From Candidatus Omnitrophica bacterium UBA1443 (GTDB taxonomy: Bacteria; Omnitrophota; Omnitrophia; Omnitrophales; Aquincolibacteriaceae), in contig DCTJ01000094.1 of assembly GCA_002329545.1 (NCBI GenBank), positions 450 to 7,958 on the forward strand: a stretch of DNA of 7,509 nt. Direction: 5' to 3'. Positions 1 through 6,432 of the stretch are shown here, piece by piece. Numbering within the stretch: position 1 is the stretch's first letter; the number at the start of each line of letters is the position of its first letter. A program made the translations under genes and the position numbers. The notes beneath the pieces were generated by a model that saw only the letters and a list, made by a program, of their open reading frames with translations, had not been told where the DNA came from and made no database searches.

Positions 1-1700
1 CTACGACCGTCCGTGAGATGATGACCGGTTACAAAGAAGCCCGCCTTCAGACCATTGCGGAGGTGTCCGCGGAAACTCTGCGAATTCCCATGAGTGAAGA
101 GGACCGAAAAACACTCAAGGCCCATATCGATCTTCTTGCCGAACAGTCCAATGTGGAAGAGGTCATGGTTGAAAATGCCGAAGGCAAGCTGATCGGGGAC
201 AGTGGATCCGGGGCATTGGCCGCCCCGCGCCCCTTTTACAAGCAGGATTTTTTTGGCGTGCAAAAGATCGACGAAGACACTTATGCCGCGGTAGCGCCGA
301 TCATTACGGGCGATCAAATTCTTGGCCGCTTGATTATTATTTTTACCAAGGTGGAAATCGAAAAAGATCTCCGGAAGGTTTTTGTCGAAAGGTTTTTGCT
401 GGCTTCTGTTTTTGCCCTCCTCGCGACTTTTATTGTGTTGATGATCACGTGGCTTAGTATTCGGCCTCTTTTTACGCTCCAGCGGACGGCCCGTTTGATC
501 CTGTCAGGGGATCTTGGAGCACGGGCCAGGATTCGATCCCGGGATGAAATCCAGGAGGTGGGGGATGCCTTTAACAAGGTCGTTAGCAGGCTCGTTCAGA
601 GCTTTGAGCATTTGCGGGTGAGGACTCACGCACTTGAGGAATCGGAAGAGAAGTACCGTTCCATCGTTAACGACGTGAGCGATATCATTTTTTCCATTTC
701 GCCCGAAGGGGAGTTAACCCTCCTGAACCGGGGATTTTCCGGGTACACGCGCGAGGAAATCCTGGCGGAAGGATTGCCGGTTTTCTTCAAGATGCATGCC
801 CCGGAAGACGAACAAAAGATTCAGGATGCGCTCGAGCTGATTATGAACACCCAACAGCCGATCATTCACATGAACACCCGGCACATTCACCGAACGCACC
901 AGACGGACATTTACTACCAGACGAATTTGACGCCGGTTGTGGACTATGAAGGGAATCTTCGCATGATCCAGGGTGTGATGCGTGATGTGACGGAAATCCG
1001 GCGGGTGGAAATGATGAAGGAAACCTTGATCCGGGATGTGGCCCATGAACTCAAGACTCCGACGGCGAAATTTATCATGACGACGCAATGGCTTGAGCGC
1101 GAGATGGAAAAGAGCCCCGACAAGGAACGGTTTTTGCCGATGATCAAAACGCTGGCGCTAAACGCTGACCGGTTGATGCGGACCATTTCAAGCATTATGG
1201 ACCTTTCAAGAATCGAATCGGGTATGGCGGACGTCAGGAAACAGGCTGTGAATATCAATGATATTCTGGAGCTGGTGGTGACCGATCTTCGTCCTCTGGC
1301 CGAGAAAAATCATCTGGAACTTCGTGCCGAACTTGCTTCGGAGCCGCTCATCCTGATGGGGGATGCTGACATGATCTATCGCGTTTATAGTAATCTTGTT
1401 AGTAACGCCATCAAGTTTACGCCCGACGGCGGATCGGTCACGGTGGTTTCGCACTCCCAGGGGAATGACCTTTGTATCGAGGTCAGGGACACGGGAATCG
1501 GGATTGAGCCGGAAGCTCTTGGAAAAATTTTTGACGCCTTTTACCAACTCACGCCTTCGTCAGTCGGAATCGGAGTGGGGCTTACGATCTCGAAAAAAAT
1601 TGTTTTGATGCATGAAGGACAGATATGGGCCGAAAGTGAAGGCCCCGGGAAAGGGACCACGGTCAAGACCGTTTTCCCTTTGCTCTATAATCCTGTTTAA
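1..1700 (+). CDS. Membrane sensor histidine kinase (sensor-TM-HAMP-PAS-HisKA-HATPase), 5' end outside window
   Basis: This is a transmembrane histidine kinase that autophosphorylates on histidine and passes phosphate to a receiver, most likely the one encoded just downstream. Residues are counted from the first in-frame ATG at 18. Residues 1-118 form an extracytoplasmic, CACHE-like sensor region. A membrane helix spans about 125-147, HAMP about 148-200 and PAS about 210-330. HisKA carries the H-box VAHELKTP with His343. The ATPase domain has an N-box with Asn463, a G1 box DTGIGI at 491-496 and a G2 box GIGVGL at 517-522. The frame stays open to the window edge, ATG18 lacks a ribosome site, and no first membrane helix precedes the sensor region. 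The real start is therefore upstream and this is a 5'-partial gene. Domain calls come from motifs. The CACHE label is inference and the ligand is unknown. Confidence 0.93.
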   Translation, partial: TTVREMMTGYKEARLQTIAEVSAETLRIPMSEEDRKTLKAHIDLLAEQSNVEEVMVENAEGKLIGDSGSGALAAPRPFYKQDFFGVQKIDEDTYAAVAPIITGDQILGRLIIIFTKVEIEKDLRKVFVERFLLASVFALLATFIVLMITWLSIRPLFTLQRTARLILSGDLGARARIRSRDEIQEVGDAFNKVVSRLVQSFEHLRVRTHALEESEEKYRSIVNDVSDIIFSISPEGELTLLNRGFSGYTREEILAEGLPVFFKMHAPEDEQKIQDALELIMNTQQPIIHMNTRHIHRTHQTDIYYQTNLTPVVDYEGNLRMIQGVMRDVTEIRRVEMMKETLIRDVAHELKTPTAKFIMTTQWLEREMEKSPDKERFLPMIKTLALNADRLMRTISSIMDLSRIESGMADVRKQAVNINDILELVVTDLRPLAEKNHLELRAELASEPLILMGDADMIYRVYSNLVSNAIKFTPDGGSVTVVSHSQGNDLCIEVRDTGIGIEPEALGKIFDAFYQLTPSSVGIGVGLTISKKIVLMHEGQIWAESEGPGKGTTVKTVFPLLYNPV

Positions 1701-1705
1701 TGACT

Positions 1706-1712
1706 GGAGGAG
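1706..1712 (+). promoter_or_regulatory. Ribosome binding site that fixes the receiver gene start
   Basis: GGAGGAG lies 6 bases before the ATG at 1719. A TTG codon sits in frame directly before it at 1716. The spacing and the usual MKKIL-type receiver N-terminus both favour the ATG. Confidence 0.75.
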
Positions 1713-1718
1713 AATTTG

Positions 1719-2081
1719 ATGAAGAAAATTTTAACCATTGAAGACGACGCGGATTTTCAGGATATTTACACGCTTTATCTCCAGGGAGAATCCTACGAAA
1801 TCCTGAAGGCCTCGAACGGACAGGAAGGGCTGGCGGTTCTCGAGAGGACGATCCCGGATCTTATCCTTCTTGATCTGATCATGCCCGTGATGGACGGGGA
1901 AACGTTCTATGTCCAGTTGCGCTCCCGGGAAGCTTGGGCAAAAACACCTGTGATTGTCGCGAGTGTGAACGATAACATACCGGCGAAAATCCAGGAGCTT
2001 GGGGGATTAGCGGGCCATCTCCGGAAACCTTTCAGCGCCGAGGCGTTGCTTGAAAAAGTTCGCGCCTGTCTGGGTGCCTAA
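1719..2081 (+). CDS. Single-domain response regulator (CheY-like receiver)
   Basis: This 120-residue protein is a receiver domain and nothing else. The acidic pocket is Glu8-Asp9-Asp10, and the phosphoacceptor is Asp52 within LILLDLIMPVMDG. The switch Ser/Thr is Ser82, and the conserved Lys-Pro is Lys103-Pro104. All residues needed for phosphorylation are present. There is no DNA-binding or enzymatic output domain, so it probably acts by protein-protein contact or as a phosphorelay intermediate. It follows the kinase stop codon after 18 bases with a strong ribosome site, so the two are almost certainly co-transcribed and cognate. The output target is not visible here. Confidence 0.93.
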   Translation: MKKILTIEDDADFQDIYTLYLQGESYEILKASNGQEGLAVLERTIPDLILLDLIMPVMDGETFYVQLRSREAWAKTPVIVASVNDNIPAKIQELGGLAGHLRKPFSAEALLEKVRACLGA

Positions 2082-2109
2082 AGAATCGGCCAATCCATGA
2101 CCGCTGGGA

Positions 2110-2130
2110 GTCTGGGGCGCGCGGCCAGAC
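2110..2130. terminator. Hairpin between convergent genes, possible bidirectional terminator
   Basis: GTCTGG (2110-2115) and CCAGAC (2125-2130) form a perfect 6-bp stem around a 9-base GC-rich loop. It lies between the receiver stop codon (2079-2081) and the HIT-gene stop codon (2131-2133). The position suits a terminator serving both strands. Neither side has a run of T, so intrinsic termination would be weak. Confidence 0.35.
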
Positions 2131-2523
2131 CTAAAGATGGGCGCGGATTTTTTGGGCGATCCGGGCGAGTTCTTCCGTGGGCACGGATTGGGCGCGGGAA
2201 AAATTGAGCTCGTGAAGGCTCTCGACAATGGGGATGAGATGGATGTGGGTGTGCGGAACCTCAAGCCCAGCAACCATCACGCCGATCCTCTTGCAGGGAA
2301 TGGCTTTGCGGATCCCCCAGGAAACTTTTTTGGCAAAAACCATCAGGTCTTTAAGAAGGGAATCTTCCAGATCAAAGATATAGTCGATTTCCTGTTTAGG
2401 GATGACAAGCGTATGCCCCGGATTGACCGGGCGGATGTCAAGAAACGCCAGGAAACGATCTTCCTCGAGGATTTTGTGAGCCGGAAGTTCTCCTGAAATG
2501 ATTTTCGTAAAGATCGTTGCCAT
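2131..2523 (-). CDS. HIT-family nucleotide-binding hydrolase (Hint/HinT-like)
   Basis: This 130-residue cytoplasmic protein belongs to the histidine triad family, whose members hydrolyse nucleoside phosphoramidates or dinucleotides by way of a nucleotidylated histidine. The triad HTHIHLIP places His91, His93 and His95, with His93 expected to be the nucleophile. The N-terminal part has the typical MATIFTKIISGELPAHKILE stretch and the PGHTLVIPK strand at about residues 35-43. Length is normal for Hint-type enzymes. The ATG at 2521-2523 was chosen over the one four codons upstream because GGAGG lies five bases before it and the upstream ATG would overlap that site. The gene is convergent with the receiver gene and divergent from the Fe-S gene. 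The exact substrate cannot be told from sequence. Confidence 0.93.
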   Translation of the reverse strand: MATIFTKIISGELPAHKILEEDRFLAFLDIRPVNPGHTLVIPKQEIDYIFDLEDSLLKDLMVFAKKVSWGIRKAIPCKRIGVMVAGLEVPHTHIHLIPIVESLHELNFSRAQSVPTEELARIAQKIRAHL

Positions 2524-2528
2524 GTCGG

Positions 2529-2533
2529 CCTCC
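2529..2533 (-). promoter_or_regulatory. Ribosome binding site of the HIT gene
   Basis: GGAGG on the minus strand sits 5 bases before the ATG at 2523-2521. It settles the choice between two in-frame ATGs. Confidence 0.7.
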
Positions 2534-2561
2534 ATTTCTTGATAAGTGGTGTTGCTACGGT

Positions 2562-2588
2562 GCGGAAGAGGACAGGTGTTTCTTCCGC
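2562..2588. repeat. 8-bp inverted repeat at the HIT promoter start region
   Basis: GCGGAAGA (2562-2569) and TCTTCCGC (2581-2588) are perfect inverted copies 11 bases apart. The right arm begins two bases from the predicted HIT -10 box and covers the expected transcription start near 2583. It could be a repressor operator or a hairpin at the 5' end of the mRNA. No T-run follows on either strand, so it is not a standard terminator. Confidence 0.5.
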
Positions 2589-2589
2589 G

Positions 2590-2618
2590 ATTATAAGATC
2601 AATCGACGGTGGGGTAAA
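2590..2618 (-). promoter_or_regulatory. Sigma70-like promoter for the HIT gene
   Basis: On the minus strand, TTTACC (2618-2613, four of six consensus bases) is followed after 17 bases by a perfect TATAAT (2595-2590). Transcription would start near 2583, giving a leader of about 60 bases that contains the dyad at 2562-2588. Confidence 0.6.
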
Positions 2619-2696
2619 GTCGAGATATTTCAGAGGTAACGGGAGTGTTGCGAAGATAAATTTGCGAGAACGGGAACCCTGACTCTCAAACGTCGG

Positions 2697-2718
2697 ATCG
2701 AAAATTCGATAATTCGAA
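2697..2718. repeat. Nested AT-rich palindromes upstream of the Fe-S gene
   Basis: ATCGAA-AA-TTCGAT (2697-2710) is a perfect 6-bp dyad with a 2-base spacer. It shares its right arm with a second dyad, TTCGA-taat-TCGAA (2705-2718). Three TCGAA/TTCGA half-sites in 22 bases look like a dimeric regulator site. The element lies about 100 bases before the Fe-S gene start. No convincing promoter for that gene could be placed around it. Confidence 0.4.
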
Positions 2719-2790
2719 AGAGATTCATCAATTGCGTAAAAATCGAGGTTTGTTGATCCGGCGGGTGGCGTTGGTTTCTGGCCTGTCTCA

Positions 2791-2804
2791 GGTTGATGGT
2801 TGAT
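2791..2804 (+). repeat. Short tandem repeat GGTTGAT x2 before the Fe-S gene
   Basis: GGTTGAT occurs twice head-to-tail, directly followed by the GGGGAG ribosome site (2805-2810) of the gene starting at 2816. It is short and may be chance. Confidence 0.3.
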
Positions 2805-2815
2805 GGGGAGTTGCG

Positions 2816-4033
2816 ATGCGTCGGAATATTGAAATAGTGACAAACGAGAGATGCACAGGGTGTGCTGGTTGTTATAACGCGTGCCCTGAGGGCGCCATTG
2901 AAATGATTCTCTCGAACGAAGGATTCTACCGTCCCATCGTAGATCGGTCGCGTTGTACGAATTGTGGTTTTTGTATCGGAAAATGTCCGGAATTATCGTG
3001 GGAAACTCCGCTTTTATCTCCCCCGCGAGTGTACGCGGCCTGGTCAAGGGATGATGCCGTGCGTTTGTCCAGTACGTCGGGAGGGATTTTTTCGGAATTG
3101 GCAAGGGGGATTCTTGATGCGGGAGGTGTCGTGGCGGGATGCGCCTGGAACAAAAATTGGGAGCCCGAACATTTTCTGATTCAATCCTGGGATGAAGTGG
3201 AGAAGTTTCGGGGGAGTAAATATGTCCCAAGTAAAATCGGCAAGGCGTTTCGGACGATACGGGAGATTTCTGAAAAAGGCAGGGAAGTTTTGTTTTGCGG
3301 TACACCGTGTCAGGTGGCGGCCCTCGGACTTTCATTATCCCAAAAACAGAGAGAAAAAGTGCTTCTGGTCGACTTGATTTGTCATGGAGTGCCATCCTTG
3401 CGGGCTTTTCAGCAATATCGTGATGAGTTGTTTCCCGAGGGATTAAAATCCTATTGGTTTAGAAGGAAAAGCAATGACGCCAGTCTTAATATCAGGGCAG
3501 TGACTCAATCAGAGAGGTTATATGATAGCAAGTTTAAGAAAGACCCGTTTATGAGAGCTTTCTTGGAAGATCACGTGATTATGATGGATTCATGTCATGA
3601 TTGTCGATATCAGGGAAGTATTCGTCCGGGAGATATCACGGTGGGAGATTTTTGGGGGGTTCCCAAGCAATGGAGTGACTGGCGCGGAGTATCTGTTATT
3701 TTGACGAATACCCTTGAAGGGAATAAATGGATTGATTTGCTTCAAAGTAAAAAAAACATCGAATTAAGAGAAACCAGTTTTGACATTGCGGCGTCTGGGA
3801 ACCCAAAGCTTTTGTCCGGTGTGGTACCGAAACCTTTTTGGAGGACTGTCTTTATGCGGCAGTTGTCCCAAGGGGTGCCATTTATGAAATTATGCCGTTA
3901 TTATTCACCTGTTCTGAAGCTGTATCGGCAGATAGCTTTTTTCCTGACCCGATGGAGGCAAGGGCGGGTTTTACCCAAGCTGAAAAAATTGATCTTAAAG
4001 TTTTTTTTGAAAAATAAAAAAGATGGTTTGTAG
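2816..4033 (+). CDS. Two-[4Fe-4S] FrhB/FdhB-family protein (coenzyme F420 hydrogenase beta-subunit-like)
   Basis: This 405-residue predicted iron-sulfur flavoprotein-type oxidoreductase starts with a bacterial ferredoxin module holding two CxxCxxCxxxC sites: Cys13/16/19/23 and Cys47/50/53/57. The FrhB/FdhB-type part follows, with TSGG at 87-90, FCGTPCQVAAL (Cys161, Cys165), VDLICHG (Cys189), and CHDCRYQGSIRPGDITVGDF around 260-279. Family members pass electrons between ferredoxin-like clusters and flavin/F420. Bacterial versions without F420 often sit in polysaccharide clusters with pyruvyl transferases. None is seen here, so the role is unknown. The start is supported by GGGGAG five bases before the ATG. 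The C-terminus is rich in Lys and Phe. By eye the gene is more AT-rich than its neighbours, which may reflect horizontal transfer. The family call is firm; the reaction is not. Confidence 0.9.
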   Translation: MRRNIEIVTNERCTGCAGCYNACPEGAIEMILSNEGFYRPIVDRSRCTNCGFCIGKCPELSWETPLLSPPRVYAAWSRDDAVRLSSTSGGIFSELARGILDAGGVVAGCAWNKNWEPEHFLIQSWDEVEKFRGSKYVPSKIGKAFRTIREISEKGREVLFCGTPCQVAALGLSLSQKQREKVLLVDLICHGVPSLRAFQQYRDELFPEGLKSYWFRRKSNDASLNIRAVTQSERLYDSKFKKDPFMRAFLEDHVIMMDSCHDCRYQGSIRPGDITVGDFWGVPKQWSDWRGVSVILTNTLEGNKWIDLLQSKKNIELRETSFDIAASGNPKLLSGVVPKPFWRTVFMRQLSQGVPFMKLCRYYSPVLKLYRQIAFFLTRWRQGRVLPKLKKLILKFFLKNKKDGL

Positions 4034-4056
4034 ACGGGGCAAAGTTATTTGAGGGG

Positions 4057-4083
4057 TCGGGGGTGGCGATCCGCTTACCCCGA
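4057..4083 (+). terminator. Interrupted hairpin downstream of the Fe-S gene, possible terminator
   Basis: TCGGGG (4057-4062) pairs with CCCCGA (4078-4083). Inside, after two mismatches, GCG (4066-4068) pairs with CGC (4072-4074). It begins 23 bases after the stop codon. No T-run follows directly, so terminator strength is doubtful. Confidence 0.35.
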
Positions 4084-4195
4084 ACGATCGGTCATTTTGC
4101 CGCGTTGCAGGGAGTGACGTATGAGTAAAGGCAGGGACGAAACGTGTTAATTTCAGCGTTTGGGGAAAACAGAATAGCGAGTTGTAGGTTTATTT

Positions 4196-4211
4196 TTGAT
4201 AGAATTATCAA
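4196..4211 (+). promoter_or_regulatory. Extended -10 promoter overlapped by a palindrome, upstream of the DUF4870 gene
   Basis: TGATAGAAT (4197-4205) is an extended -10 element: TG, one base, then TAGAAT with five of six consensus bases. No good -35 is seen at normal spacing. The same bases lie within the perfect palindrome TTGATA-gaat-TATCAA (4196-4211), which could be an operator blocking polymerase. The predicted start near 4212 would leave a leader of about 20 bases carrying the ribosome site GAGGTGA (4223-4229). Confidence 0.42.
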
Positions 4212-4232
4212 CACAATGAAGTGAGGTGAGCC

Positions 4233-4577
4233 ATGACTGAAGAAAACAGGAAGACAGTGCTTGGAGTAACGGAGAATCTGGAGGCCTTGATTTGTTACGC
4301 CCTTGGATGGGTGACCGGCCTGATTTTCCTTCTCCTGGAAAAAAACAATGAATACGTAAGGTTTCACGCCCTGCAATCCCTTGTGACCTTCGGAACCCTG
4401 CACGCGATGTCATTTGTGCTTATGTTCATTCCCATTTTGGGCTGGCTGGTCGCGTTCTGTCTCAGCGCTCTGAGCCTTATCCTTTGGGTTGTTTTGATGG
4501 TTAAGGCTTACAAGGGAGAACGTTATAAACTGCCCGTGGCCGGTGATTTTGTGGAACAGCAGATGGCTAAAAAATAA
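4233..4577 (+). CDS. Small three-helix membrane protein, DUF4870/Tic20-like
   Basis: This is a 114-residue inner-membrane protein. Hydrophobic segments lie at about 16-35, 48-69 and 71-92. The loop EKNNEYVRFHALQS (36-49) and the tail YKGERYKLPVAGDFVEQQ (93-110) match the usual pattern of DUF4870 proteins, which resemble the chloroplast import component Tic20. The biochemical role of the bacterial family is not established, and no catalytic residues stand out. The start is supported by GAGGTGA three bases before the ATG. The next gene is in the same reading frame after a short gap and is probably co-transcribed. The family call rests on residue pattern and length only. Confidence 0.85.
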   Translation: MTEENRKTVLGVTENLEALICYALGWVTGLIFLLLEKNNEYVRFHALQSLVTFGTLHAMSFVLMFIPILGWLVAFCLSALSLILWVVLMVKAYKGERYKLPVAGDFVEQQMAKK

Positions 4578-4594
4578 CTACCCGGAGCTACGGT

Positions 4595-4615
4595 CCGCGA
4601 ACTGCGGTTTCGCGG
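4595..4615 (+). repeat. 7-bp hairpin between the DUF4870 gene and the YkgJ-type gene
   Basis: CCGCGAA (4595-4601) and TTCGCGG (4609-4615) form a perfect stem with a 7-base loop. It ends two bases before an ATG at 4617 and 20 bases before the ATG at 4635. With no T-run it is unlikely to end transcription. It could slow ribosome access to the downstream gene or protect the mRNA end. Confidence 0.5.
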
Positions 4616-4634
4616 GATGTGGCATCGCCATTCT

Positions 4635-4943
4635 ATGTCTTCCTTTAAATGTAAACAGTGTGGTTCATGTTGTTGCCAGACGGGATATGTGTATCTCGAA
4701 AACGGGGAGGCCGAGAATCTGGCGTCTCATCTTGGGATGGAGTTATATGATTTTACGGATCGGTATTGTGACATTCTTGAGAAAAAGCACCTTGTCCTTA
4801 AAGGACACGCTGATGAGGCCTGCATCTTTCTTGATAAGAACCGGTGTCGGGTCTATGCGGCAAGACCGGTCCAGTGCCGGGATTTTCCCCTGAAGTGGGA
4901 TACGATCGAGAGAAAAAACTACTGCCAGGGGTCTAAAAGTTAG
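4635..4943 (+). CDS. YkgJ-type CxxCxxCC zinc/iron-cluster protein
   Basis: This 102-residue soluble protein is of the YkgJ/UPF0153 cysteine-cluster family, thought to bind zinc or an Fe-S centre; its reaction is not established. The N-terminal cluster FKCKQCGSCC gives Cys6, Cys9, Cys12 and Cys13 (an extra Cys14 follows). The second half carries Cys63 and Cys71, then RVYAARPVQCRDFPLKW with Cys81, and finally Cys97. This is the usual family order, so the protein looks complete. The ATG at 4635 was chosen because family members start just before the cluster. An in-frame ATG at 4617 would add six residues. Neither has a good ribosome site, and a hairpin lies just upstream. The gene shares the frame of the DUF4870 gene. 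Its stop codon overlaps that of the opposing kinase gene. Confidence 0.85.
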   Translation: MSSFKCKQCGSCCCQTGYVYLENGEAENLASHLGMELYDFTDRYCDILEKKHLVLKGHADEACIFLDKNRCRVYAARPVQCRDFPLKWDTIERKNYCQGSKS

Positions 4944-6334
4944 GGGTTGATGGAGCCGAATTGCTCTGGGAAATTTCCGGACGCGGCTGGTTTGTTACCA
5001 GAGGGAGGTTCCGCCCTGAAAGGAATTTCCACGTAAAATTGCGAACCCTGTCCCGGCTCGCTTTTCACATAAATTTTTCCTCCGTGCATTGTCACAAATT
5101 GTTTTGAAATTGCCAGGCCAAGTCCCGTCCCCTTGCTTTCGGTGTTTGTGGTACGTCCCGTTTGTTCATAGGGTGTAAAAATCACTTTCTGGAATTCCGG
5201 GCTAATTCCCGGCCCTGAATCGTCAATGCAGATGATGGCGCCTTCCGGCCCTTTTTTCAGGGACATGGCAATATGGCCCCCCGAGGGAGTGAATTTGATC
5301 GCGTTTGAAAGAAGGTTATAGAGTACTTGCCGGATTTTAAGCTCATCACAGGTGACGAGCAAGGGTTCCTTGGGTTTGTCGGTGACGGCGAACAGAATTT
5401 TTTTTAAGGAAGCTTCCTCGTAGAAAAAATCAAAAACGGAATCGATGACTTTGACCAGATTGACCTCGCGAAGCGAAAGGGTCATTTTTTTTGATTCAAT
5501 TTTAGAAATGTCCAGGACATCATTGATCATATCCCTCAAGTGGCTGCCGCTTCGTTCAATCCGCGCGATAAAGTCCCTCTGTTTTTCAGTGAGCGGTCCC
5601 GTCGTGTTCTCAAGAAGTAATTGGGAAAACCCCATGATCGAATTGAGAGGAGCGCGAATTTCATGGCTCATTTTGGCGAAATAATCCGTCTGAAGGTGAT
5701 GAGCGTATTTTATTTTTTCATTGGTTGATTTCAGTTCCCAAATGAGCTCTTCAAGATGTTCTTCTTTTTGCGTCATGGCCTTTGCCACGAATCGCACGAG
5801 AATTCCGATGAGATAGAAAAAGGCGATTTGCCGGACGACAAATCCGACTTGTTCCGTCCGGGTGACTTCCGGGCCAAAAGAAATGGTTAACGGGATAAGA
5901 CCGGCTTGGCCCAGGGCAAGGAGCCCCACGTAGAGGAACGATGCCAGCGTGGCAAAAAGGAGGGTCATGAAAGCGGGGAAACGAAGCGCGCAATAAACCA
6001 TGGTAATGAAGTAACAGACGCCATAAATAAAGAAATCGATGTCGCCCAAAAGGTGAAGAAGGGTGGTTTCGGCCACGAAATCGATGATGACGGAACCGAC
6101 CATGGCCCGGTAAGACGACTCGGAGTCGGTGTACAAAAACCGATAGGGACGGTTGATGAACACCTCGATCAAGATGACAAGAATAAGCGGCCAGATATTG
6201 ACATCAAAACGACCCCACCGGTTCGTCAGGATATAAAGGGGGATCAGGGTAAGAATCGTCAGAATGCGAATCTGGTAGAGCTGGTAAGCCTGCTGATAAA
6301 TTTCAAGAGCGGGAGTCTTTTTCGTAATTCTCAT
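4940..6334 (-). CDS. Orphan polytopic-membrane sensor histidine kinase
   Basis: This 464-residue kinase has about six hydrophobic segments in residues 22-184 (roughly 22-38, 45-62, 78-97, 100-118, 121-142, 165-184), with little periplasmic sequence. Such sensors tend to detect signals in or at the membrane. A short coiled linker (187-215) leads to HisKA, whose H-box is FAKMSHEIRAPLNS with His224. The ATPase domain shows an N-box with Asn344, G1 DDSGPGI at 371-377 and G2 KGTGLGL at 401-407. There is no receiver or HAMP domain, and no adjacent regulator. The ATG at 6334 is preceded by AAGGA nine bases upstream. The frame runs 56 codons further upstream, but that stretch is not protein-like and crosses the control region of the neighbouring gene. 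The tail of about 25 residues after the ATPase core is Pro/Gly-rich. Confidence 0.92.
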   Translation of the reverse strand: MRITKKTPALEIYQQAYQLYQIRILTILTLIPLYILTNRWGRFDVNIWPLILVILIEVFINRPYRFLYTDSESSYRAMVGSVIIDFVAETTLLHLLGDIDFFIYGVCYFITMVYCALRFPAFMTLLFATLASFLYVGLLALGQAGLIPLTISFGPEVTRTEQVGFVVRQIAFFYLIGILVRFVAKAMTQKEEHLEELIWELKSTNEKIKYAHHLQTDYFAKMSHEIRAPLNSIMGFSQLLLENTTGPLTEKQRDFIARIERSGSHLRDMINDVLDISKIESKKMTLSLREVNLVKVIDSVFDFFYEEASLKKILFAVTDKPKEPLLVTCDELKIRQVLYNLLSNAIKFTPSGGHIAMSLKKGPEGAIICIDDSGPGISPEFQKVIFTPYEQTGRTTNTESKGTGLGLAISKQFVTMHGGKIYVKSEPGQGSQFYVEIPFRAEPPSGNKPAASGNFPEQFGSINP

Positions 6335-6359
6335 GCGGTGGCATCCTTCATGGTCTGGT

Positions 6360-6388
6360 ATGATAATCAAGAAAGAATTAAAATGGAA
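6360..6388 (-). promoter_or_regulatory. Weak candidate promoter for kinase 2
   Basis: On the minus strand, TATCAT (6365-6360, five of six -10 bases) stands 17 bases from TTCCAT (6388-6383), which is a poor -35. The 9-base palindrome TGATAATCA (6361-6369) overlaps the -10. The start would fall near 6353, with the ribosome site just inside the transcript. Confidence 0.27.
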
Positions 6389-6432
6389 CAGCGATTTTTT
6401 TGAGTTTCCCGGGAAGTTTTTCCGGCGGGAAC

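Noticed and set aside
2343..3395. Long open frame of 350 codons on the minus strand
   Set aside because: It runs antisense through the Fe-S gene and out of frame through the HIT gene. Its translation is Arg/Ser/Pro-rich with no recognisable motif, while both overlapped genes have clear family signatures.
3749..3757. A-AAA-AAC slippery heptamer in frame inside the Fe-S gene
   Set aside because: A -1 shift would reach a stop after about nine codons, with no recognised alternative domain and no obvious stimulatory structure. An A-rich run is expected in this AT-rich gene.
4121..4150. Nine-codon frame (MSKGRDETC) with a GGGAG sequence upstream
   Set aside because: It is too short to judge, sits before the likely promoter of the next gene, and shows no attenuator structure.
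4034..4232. Possible riboswitch or small RNA between the Fe-S and DUF4870 genes
   Set aside because: I could not match any known riboswitch core. Only one interrupted hairpin and weak AAACG/CGTTT pairing are visible, and the predicted promoter lies at the far end of the region.
6331..6351. Six-codon minus-strand frame (MKDATA) whose TGA overlaps the kinase 2 ATG
   Set aside because: It has no ribosome site of its own, and such short frames are common by chance.
5906..6403. 165-codon open frame on the + strand opposite kinase 2
   Set aside because: It lies antisense to the membrane region of kinase 2. The product is charged and low-complexity, with no motif or ribosome site.
6406..6415. Perfect palindrome TTCCCGGGAA in the divergent region
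   Set aside because: It has no loop, so it is not a terminator hairpin. It does not overlap either predicted promoter, and one 10-bp palindrome can occur by chance.
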